From contig NC_062979.1 of the NCBI RefSeq assembly GCF_023078275.1, positions 23,727,848 through 23,791,847 on the forward strand: a stretch of DNA of 64,000 nt, given 5' to 3'. The notes below the pieces were generated by a model. The model was not told where the DNA came from. It made no database searches and was given only the letters and a program-made list of their open reading frames with translations. Position 1 is the stretch's first letter. Each line of letters starts with the position of its first letter. Both the position numbers and the translations under genes were made by a program. Positions 22,046 through 33,500 of this stretch are shown here, in pieces. This stretch comes from Leguminivora glycinivorella (lineage: Eukaryota > Arthropoda > Insecta > Lepidoptera > Tortricidae).

Positions 22046-24380
22046 TAATGAAAATAACCGTGAATCATTCAAAACTCTGATTTATTTGTTTCTAGGCGAG
22101 GTAACAAAATGTAAATCGGATACAAATATCATGTAACTGTACTAAACATATATACTTAATACTAAATTTACATTTTAAGAATAACCAAGCGAAACATTCA
22201 ATAATGTATACCTATCATTTGTACACGCTATCATTTTAACTAACTTATTATTATTACACCTACCTAACTTTGATTTCAAATCTATAATCTAGCATCGACT
22301 TAAGATAAGGTTATTTGTCACTAGTCTGAAAGAGCCAGTCACGTGACCAATTTCAGTTATATTTAAGCTAATCTTATAGTCCTATTGAATCTAATCTTAA
22401 GTTACATTAAGTAACGCCTTATTTGATCAGTTTTAAATTAATGAATCGAGAACAAAAGTTAACATTGACTCGCAGAACCGTTGAGCGATAGCCGTGACGT
22501 TACCATAAAATTATACCTGACTATTTTAGTAACTAGGTAGGTAAGACAGGTACCTCAATTAAACTATATTAGCTAAAATTTCCACTACGCAATTTCCATG
22601 GCCCGAGTATTAGAAGCGGGCCGCATAGTTCATATTAGTTAATTAAGTTATGTGTCTAGAACTAGCGCTACGGTTCTGCACTAGACAGGAAAGTTGGTTT
22701 AAGAAGGCCTGTTGGTCTCAATAAAACCGATAGCGATGTCTATTTGACCAGGTTGTCAGCATTAAAATTACCATTGCTTTTGCGCTGTATAACACTTTAT
22801 ATCATACCTTTGGTACCGTTTTAACTAAGAACTGTAACGAAATATCCTAGTTTGGAAAACATACCTATAATATTGTGGATACTAACTTCACTTTACTTAG
22901 CTTTACATAATAGCACCTTAGGTACTTACTCAACCCCCAATAATACATAGCTAGCTGGAAATACCAAACAAGTATCTGAGACTCAAAAAAAAGGAAAAAA
23001 ACACGGGCTGTTTTCTTGAACTATCTGGGCAACTTTTACAACATAACACATTGCACTTCCAAATCATAAACCAAGCCAATAACTGCCCATTAAAGAAAAG
23101 GATAAATTACTTTCTTAAAAAAACCAAGACAATTTCCTTGTAAAGACGCACACATCTGGCCTCCAGTCACCGCTATTCTGCCAAACACGGTCAAAAAGGA
23201 TATAAATTATGCAATACTCTATTGATATAGGGTTGTTTAACGGCCGGCCGCCCGACCATAGTATAACTGCAAACCCCATTAAATCTTTTCATCCAAATGT
23301 CTTTCCAAATTCCTGACGCAAATTTATAACTAAGACAATAGGCCCCATCTGGCATTCGAACCCACGCTACCTACTAGAGAAAAAAATAACAATCGCTTTT
23401 ATTACCAGACCAGACTAAACCGGCCAACTATATTAAACTATATTTTTATTCTCTCAGTTTTAGGTACCTACATGAATACATACGGGCGCGATCTAGTGTT
23501 GTGGTACTTGTGGTGGTCAAAATAGTAGATACTAACAGAAGTATAGTACTTATTAAGTGATTTCGAGTGTAGATGATGAAGTGACTATTACTACCATAAT
23601 TTGTCGTTGTTATTATCTGTGCTATGAGGGTCTTTTATGAGCTCGAAGAAATAGATGTCACAAGAAGATACCAAAGAAATACATAAACCCTTATTTGCCT
23701 AAATGGTAATACATAGTTGCATCAGCGCTTTAAAACGTTATTCATTCTTAATTATCCCATCAGCGGACGTGTTATCAAACATATCGCCGTAGAGGTCTAC
23801 AACCAGCAACACTATTACATTACTCTGCACTTACCCACAACAGGACAACGTTACTGGAGCCCTTATTACTTCGCCAAGTCTGCTCATATTATGGACACTC
23901 AAACTGTTTGCACTAAACCTCACGTGTTTGTCGTCTGTCAAGAAATAAGAAATACATCGAGTTCACAAAGAATGACATGAAATGAAACTATCAACGAGAA
24001 TAAGCAACAGAAAAAATAACTCATTATGTAAACAGTGCTCAACTCAACCCTCTTCGTAGATCATCATCAAGAATGCGCTGCGCAGCCGGTTGAACAAAAC
24101 TGAGAACTGTGCTACAATATCTTCAGAATGCTAGCCTCAGTTTTATCTTACAGTGAAAGCAGTTACAGTGTGAAATATTTACCAAATTTAACATTTACTT
24201 AGTTACGTTTTGATTTTTTATTGTCATTTGTTTAGTTAACGTATAGTAAAGTGTTGTGGGTGATCTTAACAGTGGCAATGTAGTAATCAACCAATATTTA
24301 CACACTTCACGCGTAGAGACTACTTATGGAAGAATTGAGACAAAGAAGAACAATATACATGGGATCCGTGGAGTTATAGA
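22046..24380. other. No gene seen; AT-rich
   Basis: Only short unsupported frames occur. A weak tRNA-like box (GCATTCGAACCCACGC) near 23352 may be a decayed SINE. No other structure was recognised. Confidence 0.35.
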
Positions 24381-25022
24381 GAACTACCGATATACTCCAC
24401 TATCGCAGAAATAACACAACTACAACGTGCAACGACATCAAGCTGGCTCTGAAACCGTAAAAGAAGACGGGAGAAGCCCCTCTGGAAGCTAGCCAGCTTC
24501 CGTCTGATACATCCTAGACGAAGAAATGACAAGTGAGACAAAGGGGAGGGTGTATTTTAAATGCAGTCACATATCCTCACACCTAATATTTATTACACAC
24601 CAAGTATAGTATTTATCTACCCAACGCTGACTTTACGATGCCTTGTATTCGGGTCGGCTCCAAATTTCCCGTCTCTCCTACTATCCTGACTGCAAACCCT
24701 ACACTCCCAACCCTATCTACTGGGTGCTCCGGTGTCTTGGACAGGCTGCGGGGGCCTACGGCGGGGCAGCAGGGGTTGCTGCGCAATGAGCCAGTTTGCA
24801 AACGTACTCTGTCTGATTCTGCGTTCGAGTCTTAGTCGGTGAGATGTGACGCAGACATATCCAACGACTCGCTGCCTCTTAGGCTCAATCATCAGAGTCA
24901 CGTGAGCCTACAGCGCTATTGCGTATCAAAATCTCCTCCCCCTGTAGTCTCCCCTTCCTAGTCCTTGCAGCAGGATCTGCTGGCTGGAGTTACCCCCTGA
25001 ATCTGAATCTGAATCTGAATCT
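24381..25022 (+). repeat. Probable LINE/SINE 3' region with (CTGAAT)4 tail
   Basis: A CG-richer segment ends in four CTGAAT repeats (24999-25022), a short-tandem tail typical of some retroposons. It abuts the resumption of the interrupted dispersed element. Confidence 0.45.
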
Positions 25023-25413
25023 GGTAAACTTCGGAGATAAGGGGGGGGGAACGGTATTCTTTTTTACATTTTCCTTCAAGATTCTTTTTTTTTCCACAAC
25101 AAAAAAATTATAAAAAATAGTTTATTTACGTTCAATTTGAGCTCTTTCTAACGATACCCCACTTGACCTAGTAACTTGAAATGTTTAGTTTGCCCCCCTT
25201 TCATTTTGGCCATTTTCTACAATTAAAATAAATAAATTAAAAAAAATTATACCTTCTATTTGTAGAGGTTCACAATGTTCACAACTATTCCAAATTTCAA
25301 GTTGATAGCATTAGTAGTTCTCGAGATATTTAGGAATGTGACAGACGGACAGACAGACGGACAGAGTCGCACCATAAGGATTCCTGTTGTACGGAACCCT
25401 AAAAACTGTTGTG
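25022..25413 (+). repeat. 3' part of the interrupted ~1-kb dispersed element
   Basis: This matches 38001-38395, from TGGTAAACTTCGGAGATAAG to TACGGAACCCTAAAA. A 31-bp duplication is shared with the end of 20377-20868. Confidence 0.7.
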
Positions 25414-25860
25414 GGTACGGAACCCTAAAAACTAGTTGACGCAATTTAAGAAGAATAATGCATTTAAGAACTGACTTAAGTAGTTGGTTATAATTTCGCT
25501 GACTTTGTTGAGATGTCAGTGGCCCAGAAGGCAGAGCGCTGGAGTATCGATTCACAGGTCATGAGTTCAACATCTGACCCAAGTAATTTAGTGATCTTCA
25601 CTTTAAAAAATGTCTAAGCCTTGTAGAACCGATTGTAGATCTTTTGGCTTGTCAAAAAGTTAAATGAAACGACGCAGAGAAGAGAAAATTCGATTCACTG
25701 CTAGGAAGCGGTATCGTGCAATAAAGTAGAAGTGTGTAATCGGAGCAAAAAGGGGCTGATCAGGGCGCGCACTTGATTAGGTAAAAGGTCGCAGAACGAG
25801 CGGAATGGCCGCCATTGCTGTTAGGGCGGCGACACACGCGCGGCTCAGCAAGCTCGGCCA
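25414..25860. other. No gene seen; small GC-rich patch
   Basis: A GC-rich patch lies at about 25760-25860. No frame or repeat boundary is convincing. Confidence 0.35.
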
Positions 25861-26130
25861 TCATCATCCTCTTGCGTTATCCCGGCATTTGCCACGGCTC
25901 ATGGGAGCCTGAGTTCCTCTTTGACAGCTAATCCCAAGATTTAGCGTAGGCACTAGTGTTATGAAAGAGACTGCCATCTTTCCAACCCGAAGGGTAACTA
26001 GGCCTTATTGGAATTAGACCGGTTTTCTCACGATTTTTTCCTTTACCGAAACGCGACTGGCAAATATCAAATGACATTTCGCACATAAGTTCAGAAAACT
26101 CATTGGTACGAGCCACTGCTAGGCCACCAG
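25861..26130 (-). repeat. SINE family A, copy 2 (head-deleted)
   Basis: The body is conserved, but most of the tRNA-like head is deleted, leaving only the distal A-box side (CTAGGCCACCAG). The sequence from 26131 to 26752 is AT-rich without a recognised gene. Confidence 0.75.
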
Positions 26131-26752
26131 TCAGTCAATATGTGTGAGAATTATTTTTTTATAGCCGTGATCAAGTCTTCATAGCCAGTGTCACTAGCCT
26201 CTGTTATGTGTTTTGACGTTATAAGAGAACACTTTCGTAATTATTTACCTAAATGTTAAAAATCCTGTCATATAGTGCTACTATTTTTAAGATCCTTGAA
26301 GCTGATAAAAGTGGGATTTTTTTTGCAAAATTTCAATGCCCAAACAATAAAAGTATATCTTACTTTACACCTTCCTCTTCTACTTATTCCGCTTTGCTCA
26401 TAAACCCACAAATTTAAAACTTCATTCCCCGCCCAGTCTGCCTCAGCCTGAAACCAACTCTTTTATTTCGCCCAGTTAACTAAATAATGAAACTTTCTCA
26501 ACTCTTTTTGCAGCTAATTTTCCCCTTGTAAAAACTTGGTTAATTTCGAGTTAACGGCGATGCCTGTACTTAATTAATAAGGAAAGTATTTACTGAAGCA
26601 AAATTAAAGGTTTCCGAGGAAGTTTTGCGCTTGCTTTTTTCGCTTTTGCGTTTGAGACTGGGTTTGTAACTAAAAGTTAAATATTTATGGAGTTATTCAT
26701 AAACGGTTTACAAGTCTGAATTAGTTAATAAGTAATGGTTATTTGTCTCTCA

Positions 26753-27199
26753 AATAAGCGCTGGTGACCTAGCGGTAAGAGCGTGCGACTTTCGATCCAG
26801 AGGTCGCGGGTTCGAACTTCGAACTTCTCTTACCGCTCGAGCTCGAATCGAACCCGGCTCGTACCAATGAGTTTATCTGAACTTGTGAAATGTCATTTGA
26901 TATTTACCAGTAGCTTTTCGGTGAAGGAAAACATCGTGAGGAAGCCAAACTAATTCCAATAAGGCCTAGTTACCCTTCGGGTTGGAAGGTCAGATGGCAG
27001 TCGCTTTCGTAAAAACTAGTGCCTACGCCAAAATCTTGGGATTAGTTGTCAAAGCGGACCCCAGGCTCATATGCTCTCAAATGCCGGGATAACTCAAGGA
27101 GTATGATACAAATACAACACAATATAAATAGTCTTTCTTGCACACCTCAATACAGGAAACAATGTAGTACCTAAGTATACACAGCAACTGATGATGATG
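26753..27199 (+). repeat. SINE family A, copy 3, with 18-bp TSD
   Basis: The tRNA-like head is at 26760-26820 (CTAGCGGTAAGAGCGTGCGA, GGGTTCGAAC), with a small internal rearrangement of the B-box region. The tail ends in TGATGATGATG. ATGGTTATTTGTCTCTCA flanks both sides (26735-26752 and 27200-27217). The TSD shows that the SINE has about 90 bp beyond the usual GGAG end. Confidence 0.8.
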
Positions 27200-27217
27200 A
27201 TGGTTATTTGTCTCTCA

Positions 27218-27840
27218 TACTGAAATGAGACAGTGACATGAAGAGACTTTTGATATGTGTTGCTACAAAGATGAGTTGCTTTGAAAAGAAAACCATATTC
27301 TCCACGTCCCGTCAATATCAATTTATTTTTCTTTCAAGCCCTAAATTTGCCAAGAGTGGCACTGACACCTACAGTTTCATCAGTTTCATGTGCTCTGTCT
27401 ACCTCGTTTGGCAACACAGGCATGGATATAATTCTGTATGTATGTGTGTATATATGTATGATATGAAATGTAAATGTAGGAGCTCTAATTTCCTTCATAC
27501 AGGTATAGGTACCCACATTTTCTTTCGTGTCGCTAAAATATGAGCATTAAAAATGCAAACTGCGATAATTCCCATGCACCCCACTGGATATATTTACTGT
27601 TCGAAGGTTTACGTGACCATGGCGAACAGGGGTTGCGTGGAGTAGAACTTTACAAAAAAATAAAATGTTTTAAAAAAAAATCGTGTACGAATCGGACTCG
27701 CAATCCGAGGGTTCCGTACAAATTTAATTCATTTATTGAACCCTTTAAGTGTACCACACTACTGTTACAAAAACGCTTTCAAAACTCAAAAAGTAAAATA
27801 ATCATTAGAACGAAGATTCACTTAGAAAGAATAAAATAGG
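27218..27840. other. Repeat fragments, no gene seen
   Basis: It contains a fragment of the 13204-type repeat (27336-27445) and a fragment of the CCGAGGGTTCCGTACAAA dispersed element (27670-27725). Confidence 0.5.
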
Positions 27841-28049
27841 TAAGGTACAGCGTGGCAAATCTGTACTGGGGGGCAAATGTAACTGGTCCATGTTTTACAA
27901 TGTTTGCATTATTAAATAGAGTGTCCAGGTATGGTAGGCTTGTTCAGTGGATACATGTAGAGCTCAACATCATAGGGAGTAATAATGGAAAACATGGATT
28001 AGTTCTGTTACAATTGGCCCCCAGTCGAGATTTGCCCCGCTGTACCTTA
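27841..28049. mobile_element. MITE with TAAGGTACAGCG ends, copy 1
   Basis: The ends TAAGGTACAGCG and CGCTGTACCTTA are inverted, with GGCAAATCT/AGATTTGCC next to them. A second, diverged copy is at 29135-29359 in the same orientation. Confidence 0.75.
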
Positions 28050-28173
28050 TGTCGGGACAGTAGCATGTGGAAATCCGTGGTCCTGCCTACCCAGGAACGT
28101 GACTATAATATATGTATTAATGTATTTATCTCAAAGTGATCGTGAGTGTTAACTTTGGCGAATGTTCTCGGTA

Positions 28174-28316
28174 AGGGTCCCCCACATCTAGCGTCTCGCG
28201 AGCGTCGCGTCGCGCCAACTGTATGGAAAAAGACGCCGCGTCGACGCGGCGTCAGGCTTTGCCCATACAGTTGGCTCGACGCGACGCTCGCGAGACGCTA
28301 GATGTGGGGGGACCCT
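28174..28316. mobile_element. CG-rich palindromic MITE
   Basis: The arms AGGGTCCCCCACATCTAGCG and CGCTAGATGTGGGGGGACCC are inverses, continuing into TCTCGCGAGCGTCGCGTCG. The centre holds a second perfect hairpin, GACGCCGCGTCGACGCGGCG. Confidence 0.85.
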
Positions 28317-28481
28317 GACTCCATCCATTTCGTGAGGAAACGATAGAGAAAATCAAAGAAGCCCTCTATTTGCACGAAGATGAAGCAAGTTGGAACTGTA
28401 ATGGGGATTTAAGCCACTAGATGGCAGTACAAATAGTACGCGCAAGACAGCGGGAACTATAAGTGCGTCTCTGTACAGGGT

Positions 28482-28628
28482 ACGTAGCCGAATGGCACAA
28501 ACGCTCACGAAACGCTCGTAGGTGTCTATCTCTTTCGCTCATGCGTATTGGCATGACAGAGCCAGACTACCTTTCACGGCTTTTCGTTTTCGTTTTACGT
28601 CGGAGAAATGCCATTCGGCTACGGCACC
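28482..28628. mobile_element. MITE, GTAGCCGAATGGCAC family
   Basis: The inverted ends GTAGCCGAATGGCAC and GCCATTCGGCTAC enclose the usual core. Its right end abuts the CCGGCGTATCATG element. Confidence 0.75.
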
Positions 28629-28777
28629 AGCCGGCGTATCATGCTGCCAATTTTATCACTTTTCCACGTGGATAAAGCATCCGTCACGCTTTAGCAAGTA
28701 TGTCAGTGTGAGAGTGACAGATGTCTTATCCACTTGGATAAGTAATAAAATTGGCAGCATGATACGCCGGCTGGTGC
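28625..28777. mobile_element. MITE with GCACCAGCCGGCGTATCATG ends
   Basis: The arms GCACCAGCCGGCGTATCATG and CATGATACGCCGGCTGGTGC are perfect inverses. Each arm carries a version of TTATCCACGTGGATAA, here degenerated. This is the same family as the cluster at 35881-36380. Confidence 0.85.
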
Positions 28778-29134
28778 AATAAATAGCGAGAGAGCGTGCG
28801 GGAGCTACAGATGGCAGCACTTGCTTAGAAAGTCTCTCTCTAGCTAGCCTCTCTACAGTTTTCCTTGTTAGGACTTAGGCACGGGGTTTAATAATGAGTG
28901 AGCGTGTCTAGACATGCCTGGTCAGGCACCTGCCGGCACTTTATGAATTACCTGGCTTATTAGATTAAATTTACATTGAAATGCTGAAAATACCTCTTAT
29001 CGCGCGGGCAACATTGTGGGATCAAACGGTTGTGCTGCATAAATAGACGTCGAGTTCAAATGAAAAGGCATGTTTAAAATCGTTAGAACCATTTTGATAA
29101 TTTTGTAGTGTCCGTTCGGATAGTTTGGCTAAGG

Positions 29135-29359
29135 GTAGGGTACTACAGTGGGGAAAAACTCGACTGGGGGGCAAATGTAACAGGTCCATGTTTTACAATG
29201 TTTGCATTATTAATTAATATAGTGTCCACCGGTTATATATGGTAGGCATGTTCAGTGGATACATGTAGAACTCAACATCATAGTGTAATAATGGAAAAAA
29301 TGGATCAGTTACAATACTTACAATTGCCCCCCAGTCGAGATTTGCCCCGCTGTACCTTA
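29135..29359. mobile_element. MITE with TAAGGTACAGCG ends, copy 2
   Basis: The right end AGATTTGCCCCGCTGTACCT and the interior match 27841-28049. The left end has diverged. From here to 30407 there are a tandem copy of TTCCTTGTGGGGGTGGTGAA (about 29420-29461) and otherwise unrecognised sequence. Confidence 0.7.
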
Positions 29360-30407
29360 TTTAATATAAGCCCCACTTGTCATGATTAGCAAACAAGATA
29401 AAAGATAAAACATCAATTTCCTTGTGGGGGTGGTGAAATTTCCTTGTGGGGGTGGTGAAATTCTTAACCCTGACTTCACCACATGGGGACAAACGCTGGC
29501 CAGCTGGCCACTCAGTACAAAATGAACAAATGCCCTGCATTTAACAGATTAGGGCCAAAGGCGAAAAAATGATCTCAAAAGCAGGCTATCATACCTACCT
29601 ATCAACTGTATGTTATATTAGGCCTTGTCACGCTAAACACAGGCAAAACTTGTGTTTATTCGTCGTCACGAATTTAAACTTAATCCAAGATAATGTCTCG
29701 CAAGCCTGCCCAAACTTCATTAAAGTTTACCGACATATCTAATTAGATACTATCTAAGTATTTAAATTCGCTTGTATACTACAACGCCATAAGCTTATAA
29801 TGGTTTATGTAGGGTTGCCATACTATATAAAATCACCTGCATTTGTATTATTTGGGTGACAATCAGCGCCACCCTCCATCCACATTGCCAAAAGGGGCCG
29901 CCGTGTGCGCCTGCCATCTCGTGGTCTGAATTGGAAACATAACGCCAAAGCATGTGCCAGTAGCAAGTACCATCTACCGTTCCGGTACGTTTTGTCGTGC
30001 ATGTATGGCGCTGACATCTTGTGAAGTACATCGGAAGCAAAAATTTCAAATGTACACTTCTTGCCAAAAATTATTACGTCTCCTGTGCTGCCTAGTGCCT
30101 CCTACAGGGAGCGGTTTTCTATAAATGTTGTTTTGTGGTCATTACTTTTAACTTAAGCTTTAGTCGAAACATTCACCATTCAAAATTTCCTTTCCAATTA
30201 GAGACACCTACATAACTCTAAAAACCAAAATTTTTAAATAAAATTAAAAAGCAATTTCTTCCATAAACCCCTGAACTCAATTATTAATAATCTAACAAAT
30301 ACCGCAAACACCAACCTATTGAGACACCTTCGTCCAAACAAATCCTATGCGATTAAAGGCCACCCCACAAATGTGGCAATATTGACGTGCGACTAGGTTG
30401 CACAACA

Positions 30408-30440
30408 TATAAGAGTGCGCGACCTTAAGTCGCTGCAGTT
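30408..30440 (+). promoter_or_regulatory. Core promoter of the takeout-family gene
   Basis: TATAAG at 30408-30413 lies 29 bp upstream of an arthropod-like initiator GCAGTT, with A at 30437 as the likely +1. This leaves a 5' UTR of about 68 bp before the ATG at 30505. It is inferred from sequence only. Confidence 0.55.
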
Positions 30441-30504
30441 GTAAGGCTGACTGCGACGAGCACGGTCCGGCGCGATTTAAAAAATCAAAGTGTCAAAAAT
30501 CGAG

Positions 30505-30562
30505 ATGCGCGCGTTTTTGATAGCGGTCTGTTGCTTGGCGGGAGTGAAGGCGGATACGCTGC
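30505..30562 (+). CDS. Takeout-family exon 1 (signal peptide)
   Basis: The ATG with 19 codons plus one base ends at the donor C|GTGAGT. The single base C joins CA from 47291 to make proline, giving TLPSFIHPC, the expected sequence at this family's exon 1/2 join. This supports pairing the two despite 16.7 kb between them. Confidence 0.8.
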
Positions 30563-33500
30563 GTGAGTTTTTCAATATTTTTTTTTATAGGGTGACTATG
30601 ACAAGACGCGATTTTTTCGCATCTTATACGGGTGACGGGATTTACGAGTGAAGAAGGTCTGTACGTGGTCTGTACTTAAATCCATTTCCTTCATTAGAAA
30701 AAGCTGCTAATTAAAAACATAAGGGTGAATATTTATGGCCTCATAGAACATTTTAATTTCGCGCCATTTTCTAGTGACCAACTCGTGAAAAAGTTAAGAC
30801 AGAATAAATGGATAGTTTAATTAGTAGGAAGGAAATTTAAAACAAACATGGCGGGACATCAGTAGAACACTATATTCGCTTCGAACTAATAGGCTTGTTT
30901 CCTATACTTAAAATAAAATATTTCATGCAGTGCACGAAATAAAGCACCACATAATTACAAGAAAAATATGGACAGTAGTTATGTTTAAACATAATTTCTA
31001 TTTAATGAGTCAAAGAGAAAGACATAAAGTAAATGAATTGACCGTGACGTCACTCCTCAGTATTTTATAGTAATTCCATATTACCAAATCGTTATGACAG
31101 TTCTTAAAAAGAAGCTGATTTGACTAGTAGGAATTAAACTAGCCTATTGTAAGCGATTATTAACCTTGAAGACGTTTTAAATAACTGTATACTCTTTTTT
31201 TGTCACCAAGCTATGTACCTACGTCACATTTTAAATCCCATACCGCCTCTAGAAAAAACGTCGATAGGAAGTTTACTCCACGTCCGGAGCGGAAGGAAAC
31301 TCCTTTGAGTCCTTTGAAGACATACCTACTCGTAGCACACGCGTGACCTTTTTACGCTTCTTTTTGAAAATGAATCTGCCGATAACGATCTAGAATGGTT
31401 TGCTAACAATGCCAACTGGTAAAGGTTCTTTTAAATGGCGCCAAGTAATATTTACACATATATAAACTCATGACTATATTCCCAAAACGTATCCCTATGC
31501 AGAGCATATGTAACTCCTCAATCTTCATTTCTACTCTTGGCAATCATGGGATCGAAAGAAAACTAAATTAAATTGTGGCACTTCAGTGACCCAACAAATA
31601 TATATTTATTTAAAAGTAATATGCTCTGTAGGTATGATTTGGCTTAAAGGATTGTTGATACTAAATAAAAGGCATACAATTCCAAAAATCTACAGTAATG
31701 TTACAGTTTGTGCAAAAGCCGTCGTAGGTACCTATTTGGTTCCCATTGTAATCTACGGCTGTTCTTTTCGCACAAACTAAAACCTAAGCTGGTAATATGT
31801 GAAATAAAAATTCTTCCACCATATGTAATTAAGTTGCCATCACTACAACTTAACCATGGCAATGAGTAAAAAAACTCAGCCCCAATTCTCTCGTCCTCGA
31901 AATAAATGATAGGCAGAAAAATCGGAAACGTAGTACAAATGCATCCTTTACCATTGGATGCGCCGAAGTTTCACACGTCCGCTTCCAGTGTTTCTACACG
32001 CTTGTTACATGTTACTCGTACGTGTATCGGAAGGCGGAATATGAGCACCTAATGTTTTCATTGACACACGTTACGTTTTCGAATGAAATTGTTTAAATAA
32101 GCTGTGTTTTCATAACAAAATGAGTTTTCAGGATACGTAGCCAAATGCACAAAACGCCTACGATAATACAATTACCGTAGCAAGCTATCTCTATCGCTCT
32201 TCCGAATTGGCGTGACAGAGCCAGACTGCGTTTCAGGGTTTACAGGTATGATGATGATGATATACCTACTTAATGTATGATGATGAAGCTGTCTCGATGA
32301 TATAGTCAGTTTGTATCAATAATTACTTTTTTCCCAAAACTTACTGCCTTTTTCGATTGCGAACTTGGCCTAGTGCGCCCGCGCCCGCGCTGCCGTTATT
32401 GTTGTTATGGCATCGCGCATGCGCGAAGAATACGACCTTGACCGGCGCGCGCCGGCCGGCACCCTGATACACCGTGAGATGAATGAAAAGTTGCAGTGCT
32501 TTAAGTGCGCAGAGGTCGGACACTGTCCCGATCGGGTGATTGCGGCTCGCGTTACCACGTAGCAATTATAGATGTTGTATAACTTGACATATCCCTTCGT
32601 ACGGGCTACCACAGATAAGATAATTAAACGTTTTGATGTGCAGCGCCACGCGTGGTCAATCAAAGGACTACCTATAAATGGAAACGCCGCGGCAACGTAC
32701 AAACGGCGATATTAATGTGAAGATTGTTAAGTACTATGAAATGCCGATGAGTTTTTAGATTAAGTACAGAAACTTTCAATTTGCCTGGGACACATGACTT
32801 TGAACTTTCCCTCAGAAACCTTTAAATTAAACTTAACATTTTATTAATCTGTTACTGCGTAGCGAGGATGCTATTACGTATTAGATACAAAAATAAATAA
32901 AGAACAATTGATTAGTTTATAGTATACGCATAGAATCTGACAGCTATTAAAAATATTTAATGGAAAAAAATGTTCATAGAATAGTACATGTTGTACGGGG
33001 TAGGTAACAAAAGAGGAAAGTAACAAAAATTTATGGAAATTCTGGGACACTTTTTGTCTCCCAGTGGTACAATTGACCTAAAATTCCTTAAAAAAAATCA
33101 AAATATAAAAAGTGGCAAAAAAAATGAAATGCTCAGCTACAAATATCTGTAGCAATAATTTCTTAAGAACATTAACATGAGTTACTAAATAAACCAGCAA
33201 CGCGTGAACAGCACTCGAGCCGACTGGAAGGGATCGCGTTTTCTAGGCCGCAGCCGAACCGTCTAGAAAACTCTTGGAAGTCATGAAGGGGAAAGGAGTT
33301 TTAATAACTTCCTGTTATTATTGATAATACTGACTCAGTTTAAATCATCTCACAAGATGTGAGGTTTATAGTATTTTTCATCATACCCGCACTTTAAATG
33401 TGCTATTGCTCGCAGGCATAGCGTGAGTTATAGAAAAATCGTTCTCCCAAGGGAATACTAAAATTTCTAGTACCGTACACTTAACTTTTTTACATCTATT

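Noticed and set aside
29795..30067. A 90-codon minus-strand frame
   Set aside because: No signal peptide, domain or exon borders; overlapping frames of similar length suggest chance.
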